From: Acidobacteriota bacterium
GTDB lineage: Bacteria; Acidobacteriota; Terriglobia; Terriglobales; Acidobacteriaceae
Assembly: GCA_016196065.1 (NCBI GenBank)
Contig: JACPYL010000012.1
Location: 773,308-837,307, forward strand
Direction of reading: 5' to 3'
Length of the DNA stretch: 64,000 nt
Shown here: piece by piece, positions 1 through 7,551 of the stretch
How positions within the stretch are numbered: the stretch's first letter is position 1
Layout: the number at the start of each line of letters is the position of its first letter
Program-made: the position numbers and the translations under genes
The notes under the pieces: generated by a model
What the model saw: the letters and a program-made list of their open reading frames with translations, nothing else
The model's database searches: none
Told to the model about the DNA's origin: nothing

Positions 1-1
1 G

Positions 2-274
2 ATGATTCAACGGCACATCGCGCGTGACAATATTGCGGCGAGCCTCGCCTGCTGAAAGTTCGACGTTGTATTCGCGACGCAGCGCTTCCAGCGCCTCCGC
101 CTCGATCAACGTCAGTTCGAAATCCGGTTCGGGTTTGAAGAACGTGCCTTGCTTAAGGGCATACCGATCGCCTTCGAGTCCGACACGCGGAATCAGAACT
201 GCATGATCCAGAGCCTGTACCGGCCCTTTGGGAGCGGAGGCGATGTGGATCGATTCCACTCTTCCGTTCCACAT
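2..274 (-). CDS. MOSC-domain protein (3' end cut off by window edge)
   Basis: A reading frame of 91 codons opens at an ATG at 274, behind a strong GGAGG, and runs off the left edge, so only the N-terminus is visible. The residues GDRYA and RRNIVTRDVPLNH are typical of MOSC domains, the beta-barrel fold of molybdenum cofactor sulfurase C-termini and YiiM-like proteins, which carry sulfur on a conserved cysteine. That cysteine would lie beyond the edge, so activity cannot be judged. The gene lies 52 bp downstream of the aminotransferase at 327-1685 on the same strand and may be cotranscribed with it. Confidence 0.75.
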   Translation of the reverse strand, partial: MWNGRVESIHIASAPKGPVQALDHAVLIPRVGLEGDRYALKQGTFFKPEPDFELTLIEAEALEALRREYNVELSAGEARRNIVTRDVPLNH

Positions 275-289
275 CGCACACCTCCGATT

Positions 290-319
290 GGCTAGCCGAT
301 GGTTTACGAAAGGCTAGCC
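290..319 (-). other. hairpin between aminotransferase and MOSC gene
   Basis: The self-complementary octamer GGCTAGCC occurs at 290-297 and 312-319 and can pair across a 14-nt loop just after the aminotransferase stop codon. No T-run follows it on the minus strand, so it is a weak terminator candidate at best. It may be a processing or attenuation hairpin before the MOSC gene. Confidence 0.4.
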
Positions 320-326
320 GGGCTGC

Positions 327-1685
327 TTACGCGTTTTTCTCGACGATGGAGATCGACTCTTCCAGAGCGTCGATGGCTACATCGGCCTCTTCCTTGGTGA
401 CGACCAGCGGCGGCGAAATACGAACCGTGCTCGGGCCACAACCCAGGAACAGAATCCCGCGATCGAAAGCGAGTTCCACGATGCGGTCACGCTGCTCGGG
501 AGCGTACTCGCGCGTCTTCTGATCTTTTACGATTTCGACGCCGACCATCAGGCCGCGTCCGCGAACGTCGCCGACGATCCTGTGCTTCTTCGGCCAGTCC
601 GCCATCCGGGCGCGCATGTAGTCGCCCACTTCCTGCGAGTTCTTGAGCAGGCCTTCCTTCTCGATCACGTCGAGCGTGGCGAGAGCAGCGGCGATACAAA
701 CCGGGTTGCCGCCGAACGTCGACGCGTGCGAGCCGGGAATCCAGTCCATCACTTCTTCCTTGCTGATGACCACGCCCAGCGGCATGCCGGATGCAATACC
801 CTTGGCGCTGCAGACGATGTCAGGATGCACTCCGGTGTGCTCGACGGCCCACCACTTGCCGGTGCGTCCCATGCCGGACTGTACTTCGTCGACGACGAGC
901 AGGATGCCGTGCTTGTCGCAGATGCGGCGCAGTTCCTGCATGAAGATGGTCGGCGCGACGACATACCCGCCTTCGCCTTGAACCGGCTCGACGAAAATTG
1001 CCGCGACTTCTTCGGGAGCGACGGTGGTCTTGAACAGTTTGTCTTCGATGAAGCGAGCGCAGCCGAGGGCAAACTTCTCAGCGTCCTGCGGTCCGCCTGC
1101 GCAGCCGCGATACACATCGGGATAACGCACGTGCGTCACGCCCGGAACCAGCGGCGCGAAACGGCGCTTCTGCTGCGGCTTCGATGCCGTAAGCGAGAGC
1201 GCGCCCATGGTGCGTCCGTGGAATGCGCCGAAGAACGCGATCACCTGCTGGCGCTTGGTGTGATAGCGAGCCAGTTTCAGAGCGCACTCGACGGCTTCCG
1301 CTCCGGAATTGCCGTAATAAACCCGGTGCGGGCCGGGCATGGGAGCGATCTTTGAAAGGCGATTGGCGAGCGTCACCATGCTCTCGTAGTAGAAGTCGGT
1401 GCCCGACATGTGAATCAGCTCGCCGGCCTGCTTCTGAATCGCCGCCACCACTTCCGGATGGCAATGGCCGGTTGAAGTCACGGCAATGCCTGCGGAGAAG
1501 TCGAAGAACTCGTTGCCGTCCACGTCTTCAATCACGATGCCGCGGCCGCGCTTGGCGACCAGCGGATACGAACGCGTGTAAGACGGCGAAATAATCTTGT
1601 CATCGCCCGCCACGATGCGAGCAGCGTTGGGGCCCGGAATCTTTGTCATCAGCTTGGGGCCGGCAGTCAGAGTCTTGGTGGTCAT
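327..1685 (-). CDS. class-III PLP aminotransferase (acetylornithine/4-aminobutyrate type)
   Basis: This 452-residue fold-type I enzyme should transfer an omega-amino group (4-aminobutyrate, ornithine or acetylornithine class) to a 2-oxo acid in the cytoplasm. Visible motifs are GNSGAEAVE near 125, AFHGRTMG near 154, the EPVQGEGG segment near 233, the cofactor-binding aspartate D266 in VVDEVQSG, and the Schiff-base lysine K295 in CSAKGIASG. STFGGNP follows near 320. The ATG at 1685 has GGAGG eight bases upstream. Length fits the family. No arginine, ornithine or GABA genes lie nearby, so the substrate is not fixed. It is clearly a paralogue rather than a copy of the aminotransferase at 5988-7391. 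Confidence 0.9.
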   Translation of the reverse strand: MTTKTLTAGPKLMTKIPGPNAARIVAGDDKIISPSYTRSYPLVAKRGRGIVIEDVDGNEFFDFSAGIAVTSTGHCHPEVVAAIQKQAGELIHMSGTDFYYESMVTLANRLSKIAPMPGPHRVYYGNSGAEAVECALKLARYHTKRQQVIAFFGAFHGRTMGALSLTASKPQQKRRFAPLVPGVTHVRYPDVYRGCAGGPQDAEKFALGCARFIEDKLFKTTVAPEEVAAIFVEPVQGEGGYVVAPTIFMQELRRICDKHGILLVVDEVQSGMGRTGKWWAVEHTGVHPDIVCSAKGIASGMPLGVVISKEEVMDWIPGSHASTFGGNPVCIAAALATLDVIEKEGLLKNSQEVGDYMRARMADWPKKHRIVGDVRGRGLMVGVEIVKDQKTREYAPEQRDRIVELAFDRGILFLGCGPSTVRISPPLVVTKEEADVAIDALEESISIVEKNA

Positions 1686-2163
1686 GGGATCCTCCGGATC
1701 TAGTTCTCGGTTCTTGGTTCTCAGTGGTCGGGAGTCGCAAGCGAAGATCGTTCGATCGAATCGTTTGGACTTGGCAAGCTAGAGGCGAGTGGCTAGGAGC
1801 GAATAGCTGAATGCCACTGGCGTTGGCGAAGGATGCGACGAACTAGTCGCTGCCGAAGAGGCCGGCGCGAACATTCGAGGGTAGAACGCAGAGATACCGG
1901 CGAGGACAAGCGCGTCCTTCGATCCAGCACATCCGCGAGATGGAGCCGTTCGTACGCATGATTACTGGCTTAATTATAGCTTGGATTCTACGGTAGCGGA
2001 ACCCCCAACCAGGTTACTGAGAGATCAACTTTAGATTACCTGTATTTCTTGGAGGTGGGCTTCGCCGCGTATCTGGACTACACTATCCGACTAACTGGGG
2101 CGATGCCGGTATTCCACCGGGCCAAAACAAGGTCTTTATTCTTTTTGAGAACGGTATGCCCCA
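1686..2163. other. intergenic stretch without a recognisable gene
   Basis: This 478-bp gap separates a leftward and a rightward gene, so it should hold promoters for both. It contains a GTTCTC-rich direct repeat at 1701-1727, of the family seen again near 63.45 kb. I find no convincing coding frame and no clear -35/-10 pair. Confidence 0.6.
1701..1727. repeat. GTTCTCAGT-type direct repeat, short copy
   Basis: Three imperfect copies of GTTCTCGGTT / GTTCTCAGT occur in 27 bp. The same word is reiterated at 63438-63541 and appears inverted at 63634-63664, which marks a dispersed simple-repeat family. Confidence 0.55.
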
Positions 2164-3270
2164 ATGCTCGAGTTCGTTCCCTACACCGAAGAATGGACCG
2201 GCAGCGTGCGCGAGTTCAACGCGCGCATGCTCGCAGGTGGGCTGGAAGAGGAACTCCGGTTTCCGGAGCCCTGCCCGGCAATGCCGGCTGCCGGCGCTGA
2301 GGACGCGTTTTCCCGCGAACACGTACTGGCGGTCGACGGTTGCGATGTTCGGGGTGCCTATTTCCTAACCTACGAGACCTGGGCCGCCAACCGCCAACCT
2401 CATCGCGTCGCCAATTTCCGTTTACCGCTCTCCGAGGGCTTTATTGACGCCAGGCACAAGGGCACCGGCCGCGCACTGTTGTCCCATGCCCTGCAAAAAT
2501 GCTCGATGTTGTACTGCCTGGGGTTGGGCGACAAGACCCGTCCCCTTCCGCGCTTGCTCGCCGGACAAAATTGGATGATTGCGGAAACGCCGTTCTACTT
2601 CCGTTGCATCCACCCGCGGGAAGTGCTGCGCAATCTGACCTGGTTGCGCACGAGCCCCATCCGCCGCTTGCTGATGGACGTTGCCGCAGGCACCGGCGGT
2701 TGGCAGGCCATCGCGGCTCTCCAGCACCTTCGGACGCGGGCACCGGCATGCGAAACCGGCGCCACTGTGGCTGCCGATTTTGGGGATTGGGCCGACGAGC
2801 TTTGGGATCGAGCCTGCACCGCCTACTCTTTGCTCGCGGATCGAAGCCGCGATTCTCTTCGCGCCCGCTATCCCACCAGCGACGCTCGTTTCCAGCGTCT
2901 GGTTGTGCGTACCAGTGCCGGGGTCTCCGGCTGGGCCGTCCTGCTGGCCACCACCATGCGTGACCACCGGCACTTCGGAAATCTCAAGGTGGGCACCATC
3001 GTGGATTGCCTGGCGGTTCCGGGACAGGAACACAGCGTGATTTGCGCTGCAACGGGTTTTCTTGAAGGACTTGATGTGGACTTGATCGTCAGCAACCAGT
3101 CTCATCGCAGCTGGCGCGCGGCGTTCGATCATGCTGGATTTCTTTCCGGGCCCACCAACCGGTTCTTTACTCCGTCACCCGATCTGGCGGGCCTGCTGGC
3201 GCCCTTCGACCAGAAGTTCCCGCTGACTCACCTTACTCGCGGTGACGGGGCGGGGCCGATCCACCTGTGA
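2164..3270 (+). CDS. GNAT-fold acyltransferase-like protein, probably envelope polysaccharide related
   Basis: A 368-residue cytoplasmic protein without signal peptide. Residues 94-112 contain RHKGTGRALLSHAL, which matches the GNAT motif A loop (R/Q-x-x-G-x-G/A) that binds the acyl-CoA pyrophosphate. The remaining C-terminal half resembles the second GNAT-like lobe of FemAB-type proteins, but I recognise no family motif there. The start is an ATG at 2164 with a weak GAGAACGG upstream. Its 3' end overlaps the 3' end of the glycosyltransferase gene on the other strand by 38 bp. That neighbour suggests, but does not prove, a role in cell-surface glycan modification. Confidence 0.6.
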   Translation: MLEFVPYTEEWTGSVREFNARMLAGGLEEELRFPEPCPAMPAAGAEDAFSREHVLAVDGCDVRGAYFLTYETWAANRQPHRVANFRLPLSEGFIDARHKGTGRALLSHALQKCSMLYCLGLGDKTRPLPRLLAGQNWMIAETPFYFRCIHPREVLRNLTWLRTSPIRRLLMDVAAGTGGWQAIAALQHLRTRAPACETGATVAADFGDWADELWDRACTAYSLLADRSRDSLRARYPTSDARFQRLVVRTSAGVSGWAVLLATTMRDHRHFGNLKVGTIVDCLAVPGQEHSVICAATGFLEGLDVDLIVSNQSHRSWRAAFDHAGFLSGPTNRFFTPSPDLAGLLAPFDQKFPLTHLTRGDGAGPIHL

Positions 3271-4462
3271 CGGAGACATGCCCGCCGAGAATCTCTTCAA
3301 AACAAGCCGCCACTTTCTCCCACGAAAACTTTTCGCGTACCAGGCGAAGACCCGCTTCAGCCTGGCGGGCCCGCAATTCCGGATGCGCCAGCAACTCCAC
3401 ACAGGCGCCGGCGAACGCCTCCGGAGTGTCTGCGAGTCGGATGTCTTCAAGAGAAGTGACTGCCAATCCCTCGGCGCCGATCGTGGTTGAGACGACGGCA
3501 ATCTCCGCTGCCATCGATTCGTAGACTTTCAGCCGCGTACCGCTTCCGATGCGGAGCGGCACAATGGAAACATCGGCATTCCACAGATACGGCCGTATAT
3601 CTTCCACGGTGCCCGTGACCTGAACAAGGGGCTCGGCTGCGAGCGCGCGAATCGCCGCTGCTGGACGCCTTCCTGCAATCGTCAATGTGCACTGCGGGAA
3701 GCGGCGACGGATTAAGGGCAATACTTCGCGCACGAACCACACCATGCCGTCGATGTTCGGCATCCAGTCCATGGAACCGGCGAAGACCAATTTAGTGCTG
3801 GTGCTGTCGACGGGCGGGCCGCTGCGGGAGAAATACTCCACGTCGACTCCGGTGGGAATACTCGATACGTGGGAGATCCCGCTTAACTCGCGGAGCAGTT
3901 CGGCATCCGCCTCGGAAACGGTGATCACGTGAGTGGCTCGCCGGCAGGCGGCACGCTCGAATGCAAGCAGGCGCTTTGCCTGGCTGCGAAAGAAAGCGCG
4001 CCGAACCGGATCCGAGGCGCTCTCCGCATAGCGGCGCCAGATGACGGTCTCCACGTTGTGCTCGAACAGGACGAAGGGTTGGGTGGATGGCAGATTGACG
4101 ACCGGCGTCAGAAAATCGCAAACGACGACGTCAAAATGTTCGACGGACAATACCTGTTCGATCAACTGCCGCGCCGCCGCCGACCGCTTCCGCGCTACCA
4201 TCACCGGTAAATGCGAGAACAGCGCACCCGCGGTTTGGATCCAGAACCGCGCCGAAGCTCGCGGCGCGAGAACAAAGGGTACGGGCCACGCCTTGAAGCA
4301 ATATTCAGAACTGCGGGCCAAAGCTTCGGGCGATCCATCATGCAAGGCGAGGTAGTGAATCTCGTGCCGTGTCCGCAAGCGCCGCAGCATTTCCAACGTG
4401 CGTATCTGGCCGCCCCGGGTGGTGGGATGCAGGGACCCTGAACTGTGCCAGAGGATCTTCAC
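3233..4462 (-). CDS. glycosyltransferase family 4/1 (GT-B fold)
   Basis: A 409-residue GT-B glycosyltransferase. The N-terminus begins with the typical MKILWHSSG strand and a GGQIRTLEMLRRL helix. The C-terminal nucleotide-sugar domain carries VPLRIGSGTRLKVYESMA and a following conserved GAEGL, like the sugar transferases of exopolysaccharide and PEP-CTERM/EpsH loci. The start is a GTG at 4462 that overlaps the GtrA stop codon (GTGA), so translation is probably coupled. Donor and acceptor cannot be predicted. It is the last gene of a three-gene unit with GtrA and a CDP-alcohol phosphotransferase, which points to lipid-linked glycan or glycolipid synthesis at the inner membrane. Confidence 0.85.
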   Translation of the reverse strand: MKILWHSSGSLHPTTRGGQIRTLEMLRRLRTRHEIHYLALHDGSPEALARSSEYCFKAWPVPFVLAPRASARFWIQTAGALFSHLPVMVARKRSAAARQLIEQVLSVEHFDVVVCDFLTPVVNLPSTQPFVLFEHNVETVIWRRYAESASDPVRRAFFRSQAKRLLAFERAACRRATHVITVSEADAELLRELSGISHVSSIPTGVDVEYFSRSGPPVDSTSTKLVFAGSMDWMPNIDGMVWFVREVLPLIRRRFPQCTLTIAGRRPAAAIRALAAEPLVQVTGTVEDIRPYLWNADVSIVPLRIGSGTRLKVYESMAAEIAVVSTTIGAEGLAVTSLEDIRLADTPEAFAGACVELLAHPELRARQAEAGLRLVREKFSWEKVAACFEEILGGHVSVTGGSAPPRHRE

Positions 4463-4971
4463 CGCGCCAGTGTAACGCCTCCGTCGGGAGCGCCACTTTC
4501 TTCCCTCTGAAACACGAGGCGGTCGCTAAGCAGAAAATTCACCAGCGCGCAGACTCCGATCGCCAGAACGTTGGAGGCCATGGCATTGAATTTGAGCTGC
4601 CCGACTAGCCAGCGCATCAGTAGCAGGTTGCCGATGATCGAAACCGCTCCGTTCGTAGCATTGAAACGGGCCAGCCGGGCGAGCGAGTGCGTCCATCGCA
4701 GCGCCGGACGGTCTGTCCAGGTAAAGCGCTCGTGCCATAGGAAATTGTGTAGGACCGCGGTTTCAACCGCCATGGCTGTAGCCATCAGGTAGTCCAGATG
4801 CAGAAGAGACCGGTAGATGGTCAGCGCCAGAAGTTGCACGGCGATCCCGATTCCGCCTACGAGATTGAATTTCAGCCAGCGGGATAGAGCCTGCCGGGCC
4901 TTGCCCGGCTTGGATGGGTCAGAGACCCGTCCCCACATGTTTGCTTTTTTGAGCCCCATCAGCGGACTCAT
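4459..4971 (-). CDS. GtrA-like membrane protein
   Basis: A 170-residue protein with about four hydrophobic helices (roughly residues 27-47, 53-70, 98-115 and 125-145). It matches the GtrA family, which moves or presents polyprenyl-linked sugars across the inner membrane. The family signature segments NLVGGIG near the start and HNFLWHERFTW in the middle are visible. The ATG at 4971 overlaps the TGA of the upstream gene (ATGA); the frame extends further upstream but only inside that gene. The stop overlaps the GTG of the glycosyltransferase. The coupled order fits a flippase working with a sugar transferase. Confidence 0.85.
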   Translation of the reverse strand: MSPLMGLKKANMWGRVSDPSKPGKARQALSRWLKFNLVGGIGIAVQLLALTIYRSLLHLDYLMATAMAVETAVLHNFLWHERFTWTDRPALRWTHSLARLARFNATNGAVSIIGNLLLMRWLVGQLKFNAMASNVLAIGVCALVNFLLSDRLVFQREESGAPDGGVTLAR

Positions 4972-5693
4972 CCAATTCTCTCTTCCCGATAGAGTCGGAC
5001 AGTGTTCTTGATCGTGACAACGATCAACATGGCCGCCATCCCCACCAGGCCGATCGCGCCGGACACGTCGAACAGCCGATAGTGTCCGCGAACCACCCAC
5101 GCCCACCGGAACAGCGCGAGGTTGCCGACAGCGAGCAGGATGCGCAATTCCGTCGGACCAAAATGCCAGAACGAAAGATGAAATTCACCGAGCGTGTAGG
5201 TGGCGAGGTAGGACTGGATCGAGAGCAGCAGAAACGCAACCAGCAATCCGGTGGCGATGCCGGGATGCATGTATCCCGAAAGAGCGAGCCCGCCCATCAT
5301 CGCGACCGAGCCGATCGAGTCGATGACGTGATCCACATAGAAGCCATAGCGCGGACGCTGCTGCTGGCGAACGCGGGCGAGCGTGCCATCCAGACTGTCC
5401 CCGAACCAGTTCACCGCGAGGCAGACGATAGCCGCGAGCAACATCCGTCGGTCCCGGGCGGCCAAGGCGTAGCAGACGCCGGTTGCGATCTGCGCCGCGA
5501 ATCCCAGCAGTGTCAGTTGGTCAGAACTGACCCAGGCCGGCATGTGTTCCGCGATCCATATCAGCGCGCGTTTTTCGGCCGTCGCCAGGAAACTGCCATG
5601 AACCCGTGTGGCCTGCTTGAATCCAGCGCGGCGTGCTTCGGCGAGTGTCCGGGGATTGGCTTGTTCCGCAAAATCGGTGAGAGATGTTGCCAT
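4968..5693 (-). CDS. CDP-alcohol phosphatidyltransferase family protein
   Basis: A 241-residue integral membrane enzyme. It carries the CDP-alcohol signature D-x2-D-G-x2-A-R-x9-G-x3-D-x3-D, seen as DSLDGTLAR and then GFYVDHVID. The aspartates bind the metals needed to transfer a phospho-alcohol from CDP. Several hydrophobic helices follow. Substrate (inositol, glycerol, sugar alcohol or other) is not readable. The ATG at 5693 has GGAGG upstream. First gene of the coupled unit with GtrA and the glycosyltransferase, so it may make the lipid acceptor for a surface glycolipid. Confidence 0.85.
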   Translation of the reverse strand: MATSLTDFAEQANPRTLAEARRAGFKQATRVHGSFLATAEKRALIWIAEHMPAWVSSDQLTLLGFAAQIATGVCYALAARDRRMLLAAIVCLAVNWFGDSLDGTLARVRQQQRPRYGFYVDHVIDSIGSVAMMGGLALSGYMHPGIATGLLVAFLLLSIQSYLATYTLGEFHLSFWHFGPTELRILLAVGNLALFRWAWVVRGHYRLFDVSGAIGLVGMAAMLIVVTIKNTVRLYREERIG

Positions 5694-5871
5694 GAGTGCC
5701 TCCGAGATGGAGGCAGAATGAGGCTCGGGCAGCGGGATGACAATGCACAGAGGGTAAAACGGATGTCAAGCGCTATCTGCTGTTTTATGAATGAATTACA
5801 GTGGGATATCGACTCGCCGAAAGAGGCTATTTAGGCCCGGATTTCTTATTCCGGATTTCTCAGTTAAGAAC

Positions 5872-5944
5872 TGTCATCCCGAGCGAAGCGAGGGATCTGC
5901 AGTTCGCGGCAGATACAGATCCCTCGCTTCGCTCGGGATGACAG
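5872..5944. repeat. dispersed palindromic repeat, family R1 (perfect 29-bp arms)
   Basis: Arms 5872-5900 and 5916-5944 are exact reverse complements, beginning CTGTCATCCCGAGCGAAGC, with a 15-nt spacer. A second full copy lies at 44741-44820 and a half copy near 54879. It lies in the gap between two gene blocks and could fold into a long stable hairpin in RNA. Confidence 0.85.
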
Positions 5945-5987
5945 AATCTAAGGAAGGTTCACAGATGGTCGGCGTTCGACATGAGAC

Positions 5988-7391
5988 CTAAATGGCCTCC
6001 CCGATCGCCGCCCGCAGTTGATCTACCGCCCACCCAATCTGCTCGGCTGCAATCACGGCCGGGGGCGCAATCAACAGGTGGTCGCCGGAGATTCCGTCGA
6101 TGCATCCCTGCATCGGATACACCAGCAGTCCGCGCTTGCGGCAGCCTTGGCCAACGAGTCCTGCGAAATTTTTCTCCGCCGAAAACGGTTGCTTAGTTTT
6201 TTTGTCGCGGACGATTTCCACGGCCCACAACAAGCCTAGGCCTCGGACGTCACCAACGGCGTCGAGATCGCCCAGACTTTCTAGTGCAGCTTTGAGTGTC
6301 GAAGCTATGGTGCCTTCAAGACTCGAATCCGCCGCACGCACCAGATTCAGCGTTTTCATCCGGTGCAGCACCGCCCGCCCCACCGCCACCGATACCGGAT
6401 GCGCGTTGTAAGTAAAGCCGTGCAGGAAGGCACCGGCGCCGGGTCCATCGGCAATCGCATCGACAACTTTTTTGCTGGCGATGACTGCGCCGAGCGGCGC
6501 GTATCCCGAAGAAACGCCTTTCGCGGCGACGATGATGTCCGGCGCAACCTGCCAGTGCTCGACCGCAAAGTTGCGCCCCGTGCGGCCCATGCCGGTCATC
6601 ACTTCGTCGGCAATCAGCAGGACGCCGTGACGTTGGCAAATTTCCGCGACACTCTGCAGGTATCCGGGCGGCGGAGTGACGGCTCCGAGTGTCGCTCCGC
6701 TCATGGGCTCGAAAATAAAAGCGGCGGCCTGGCCGTCCGCGGCGACGATCGCGTTTTCAAGTTCAGCGGCGTATTGCTGGCCGCAATTGCGGCAACCGTC
6801 CGCGCAGTCGAAGTCGCAGCGATAGCAGTAAGGAATCCCGATGTGGGCGAACTCACGCACCATCGGCAGATACATCTCTCGCCGTTTCTTGTTACCGGAA
6901 ACCGCGAGCGCTCCCAGCGTCGATCCGTGATAGCTCTGATTGCGGCTCAGGACCTGATAGCGTCTTGTCTGGCCGATTTCCACCTGATATTGCCGCGCGA
7001 GCTTCAACGCGGTCTCGATCGATTCCGATCCGCCACAGGTGAAGTACACCGCGCCGCCGCGGAAGTGCGGGCCGGCAAACTCCAGCATCTCGGCAGCAAA
7101 TTCCTCTGCCACCGGTGTCGTGAACTGGCTGGTGTGGACAAACTCAAGCTGGCGCGCCTGCTCCAGCATCGCATCGCCGATCTCGCGGACGCCGTGTCCG
7201 ATGAAATTTACGGCGGCCGATCCAGAAAAATCGAGATAGCGATGCTCGTCGGCGTCCCAAACGTAGACGCCTTCGCCGCGTACCGCCGCCGGATACGGCT
7301 TGCGAAAGGAGCGACGCAGAACGGGAGTACGGAAATTCTGATCAGGTCGAGTCACGCAAGGAATTATCGAATCGGGAAGACCCGATGTCAA
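5988..7391 (-). CDS. class-III PLP aminotransferase (aspartate aminotransferase family, omega-type)
   Basis: A 467-residue class-III transaminase. Motifs are CGGSESIETALK near 119, SYHGSTLGAL near 153, the cofactor aspartate D262 in IADEVMTG, and the PLP lysine K291 in AAKGVSSG. GFTYNAHP follows. Five cysteines are packed in CYRCDFDCADGCRNCG (C189, C192, C196, C200, C203), an arrangement seen in some members of this family and possibly structural. The best start is TTG at 7391, since GGAGG stands nine bases before it; that GGAGG lies inside a palindromic repeat. GTG at 7355 is the alternative. Substrate unknown: beta-alanine, diamine or amino-acid types are all possible. Confidence 0.85.
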   Translation of the reverse strand: MTSGLPDSIIPCVTRPDQNFRTPVLRRSFRKPYPAAVRGEGVYVWDADEHRYLDFSGSAAVNFIGHGVREIGDAMLEQARQLEFVHTSQFTTPVAEEFAAEMLEFAGPHFRGGAVYFTCGGSESIETALKLARQYQVEIGQTRRYQVLSRNQSYHGSTLGALAVSGNKKRREMYLPMVREFAHIGIPYCYRCDFDCADGCRNCGQQYAAELENAIVAADGQAAAFIFEPMSGATLGAVTPPPGYLQSVAEICQRHGVLLIADEVMTGMGRTGRNFAVEHWQVAPDIIVAAKGVSSGYAPLGAVIASKKVVDAIADGPGAGAFLHGFTYNAHPVSVAVGRAVLHRMKTLNLVRAADSSLEGTIASTLKAALESLGDLDAVGDVRGLGLLWAVEIVRDKKTKQPFSAEKNFAGLVGQGCRKRGLLVYPMQGCIDGISGDHLLIAPPAVIAAEQIGWAVDQLRAAIGEAI

Positions 7392-7395
7392 AATT

Positions 7396-7478
7396 GCATT
7401 CCTCCGTGACCTCCGTGCCCCCCGTGGTAGAGATCAAGAGCTTGAACCACAGAGGACACGGAGGTCACGGAGGAATGC
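7396..7478. repeat. dispersed palindromic repeat, family R2
   Basis: Two near-complementary arms (7396-7428 and 7446-7478) built on CCTCCGTGACCTCCGTG. A second copy stands at 9118-9192, and a single arm occurs inside rnr at 11298-11328. The left arm, read on the minus strand, supplies the GGAGG in front of the aminotransferase TTG start. Confidence 0.8.
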
Positions 7479-7551
7479 CACACTTGTCATTTCCGATTCG
7501 CCACCACCGATAGCCCCCCAGGTCTCGCTCGGATGCGTTACCCTGCGATAG

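Noticed and set aside
5082..5834. 250-codon plus-strand frame
   Set aside because: Antisense to the CDP-alcohol transferase with its clear signature; no homology-type motif in the frame.
6363..7409. Long open frame (348 codons) on the plus strand
   Set aside because: It runs antisense inside the class-III aminotransferase, whose motifs and PLP lysine are intact on the minus strand. The frame has no ribosome site or family motif.
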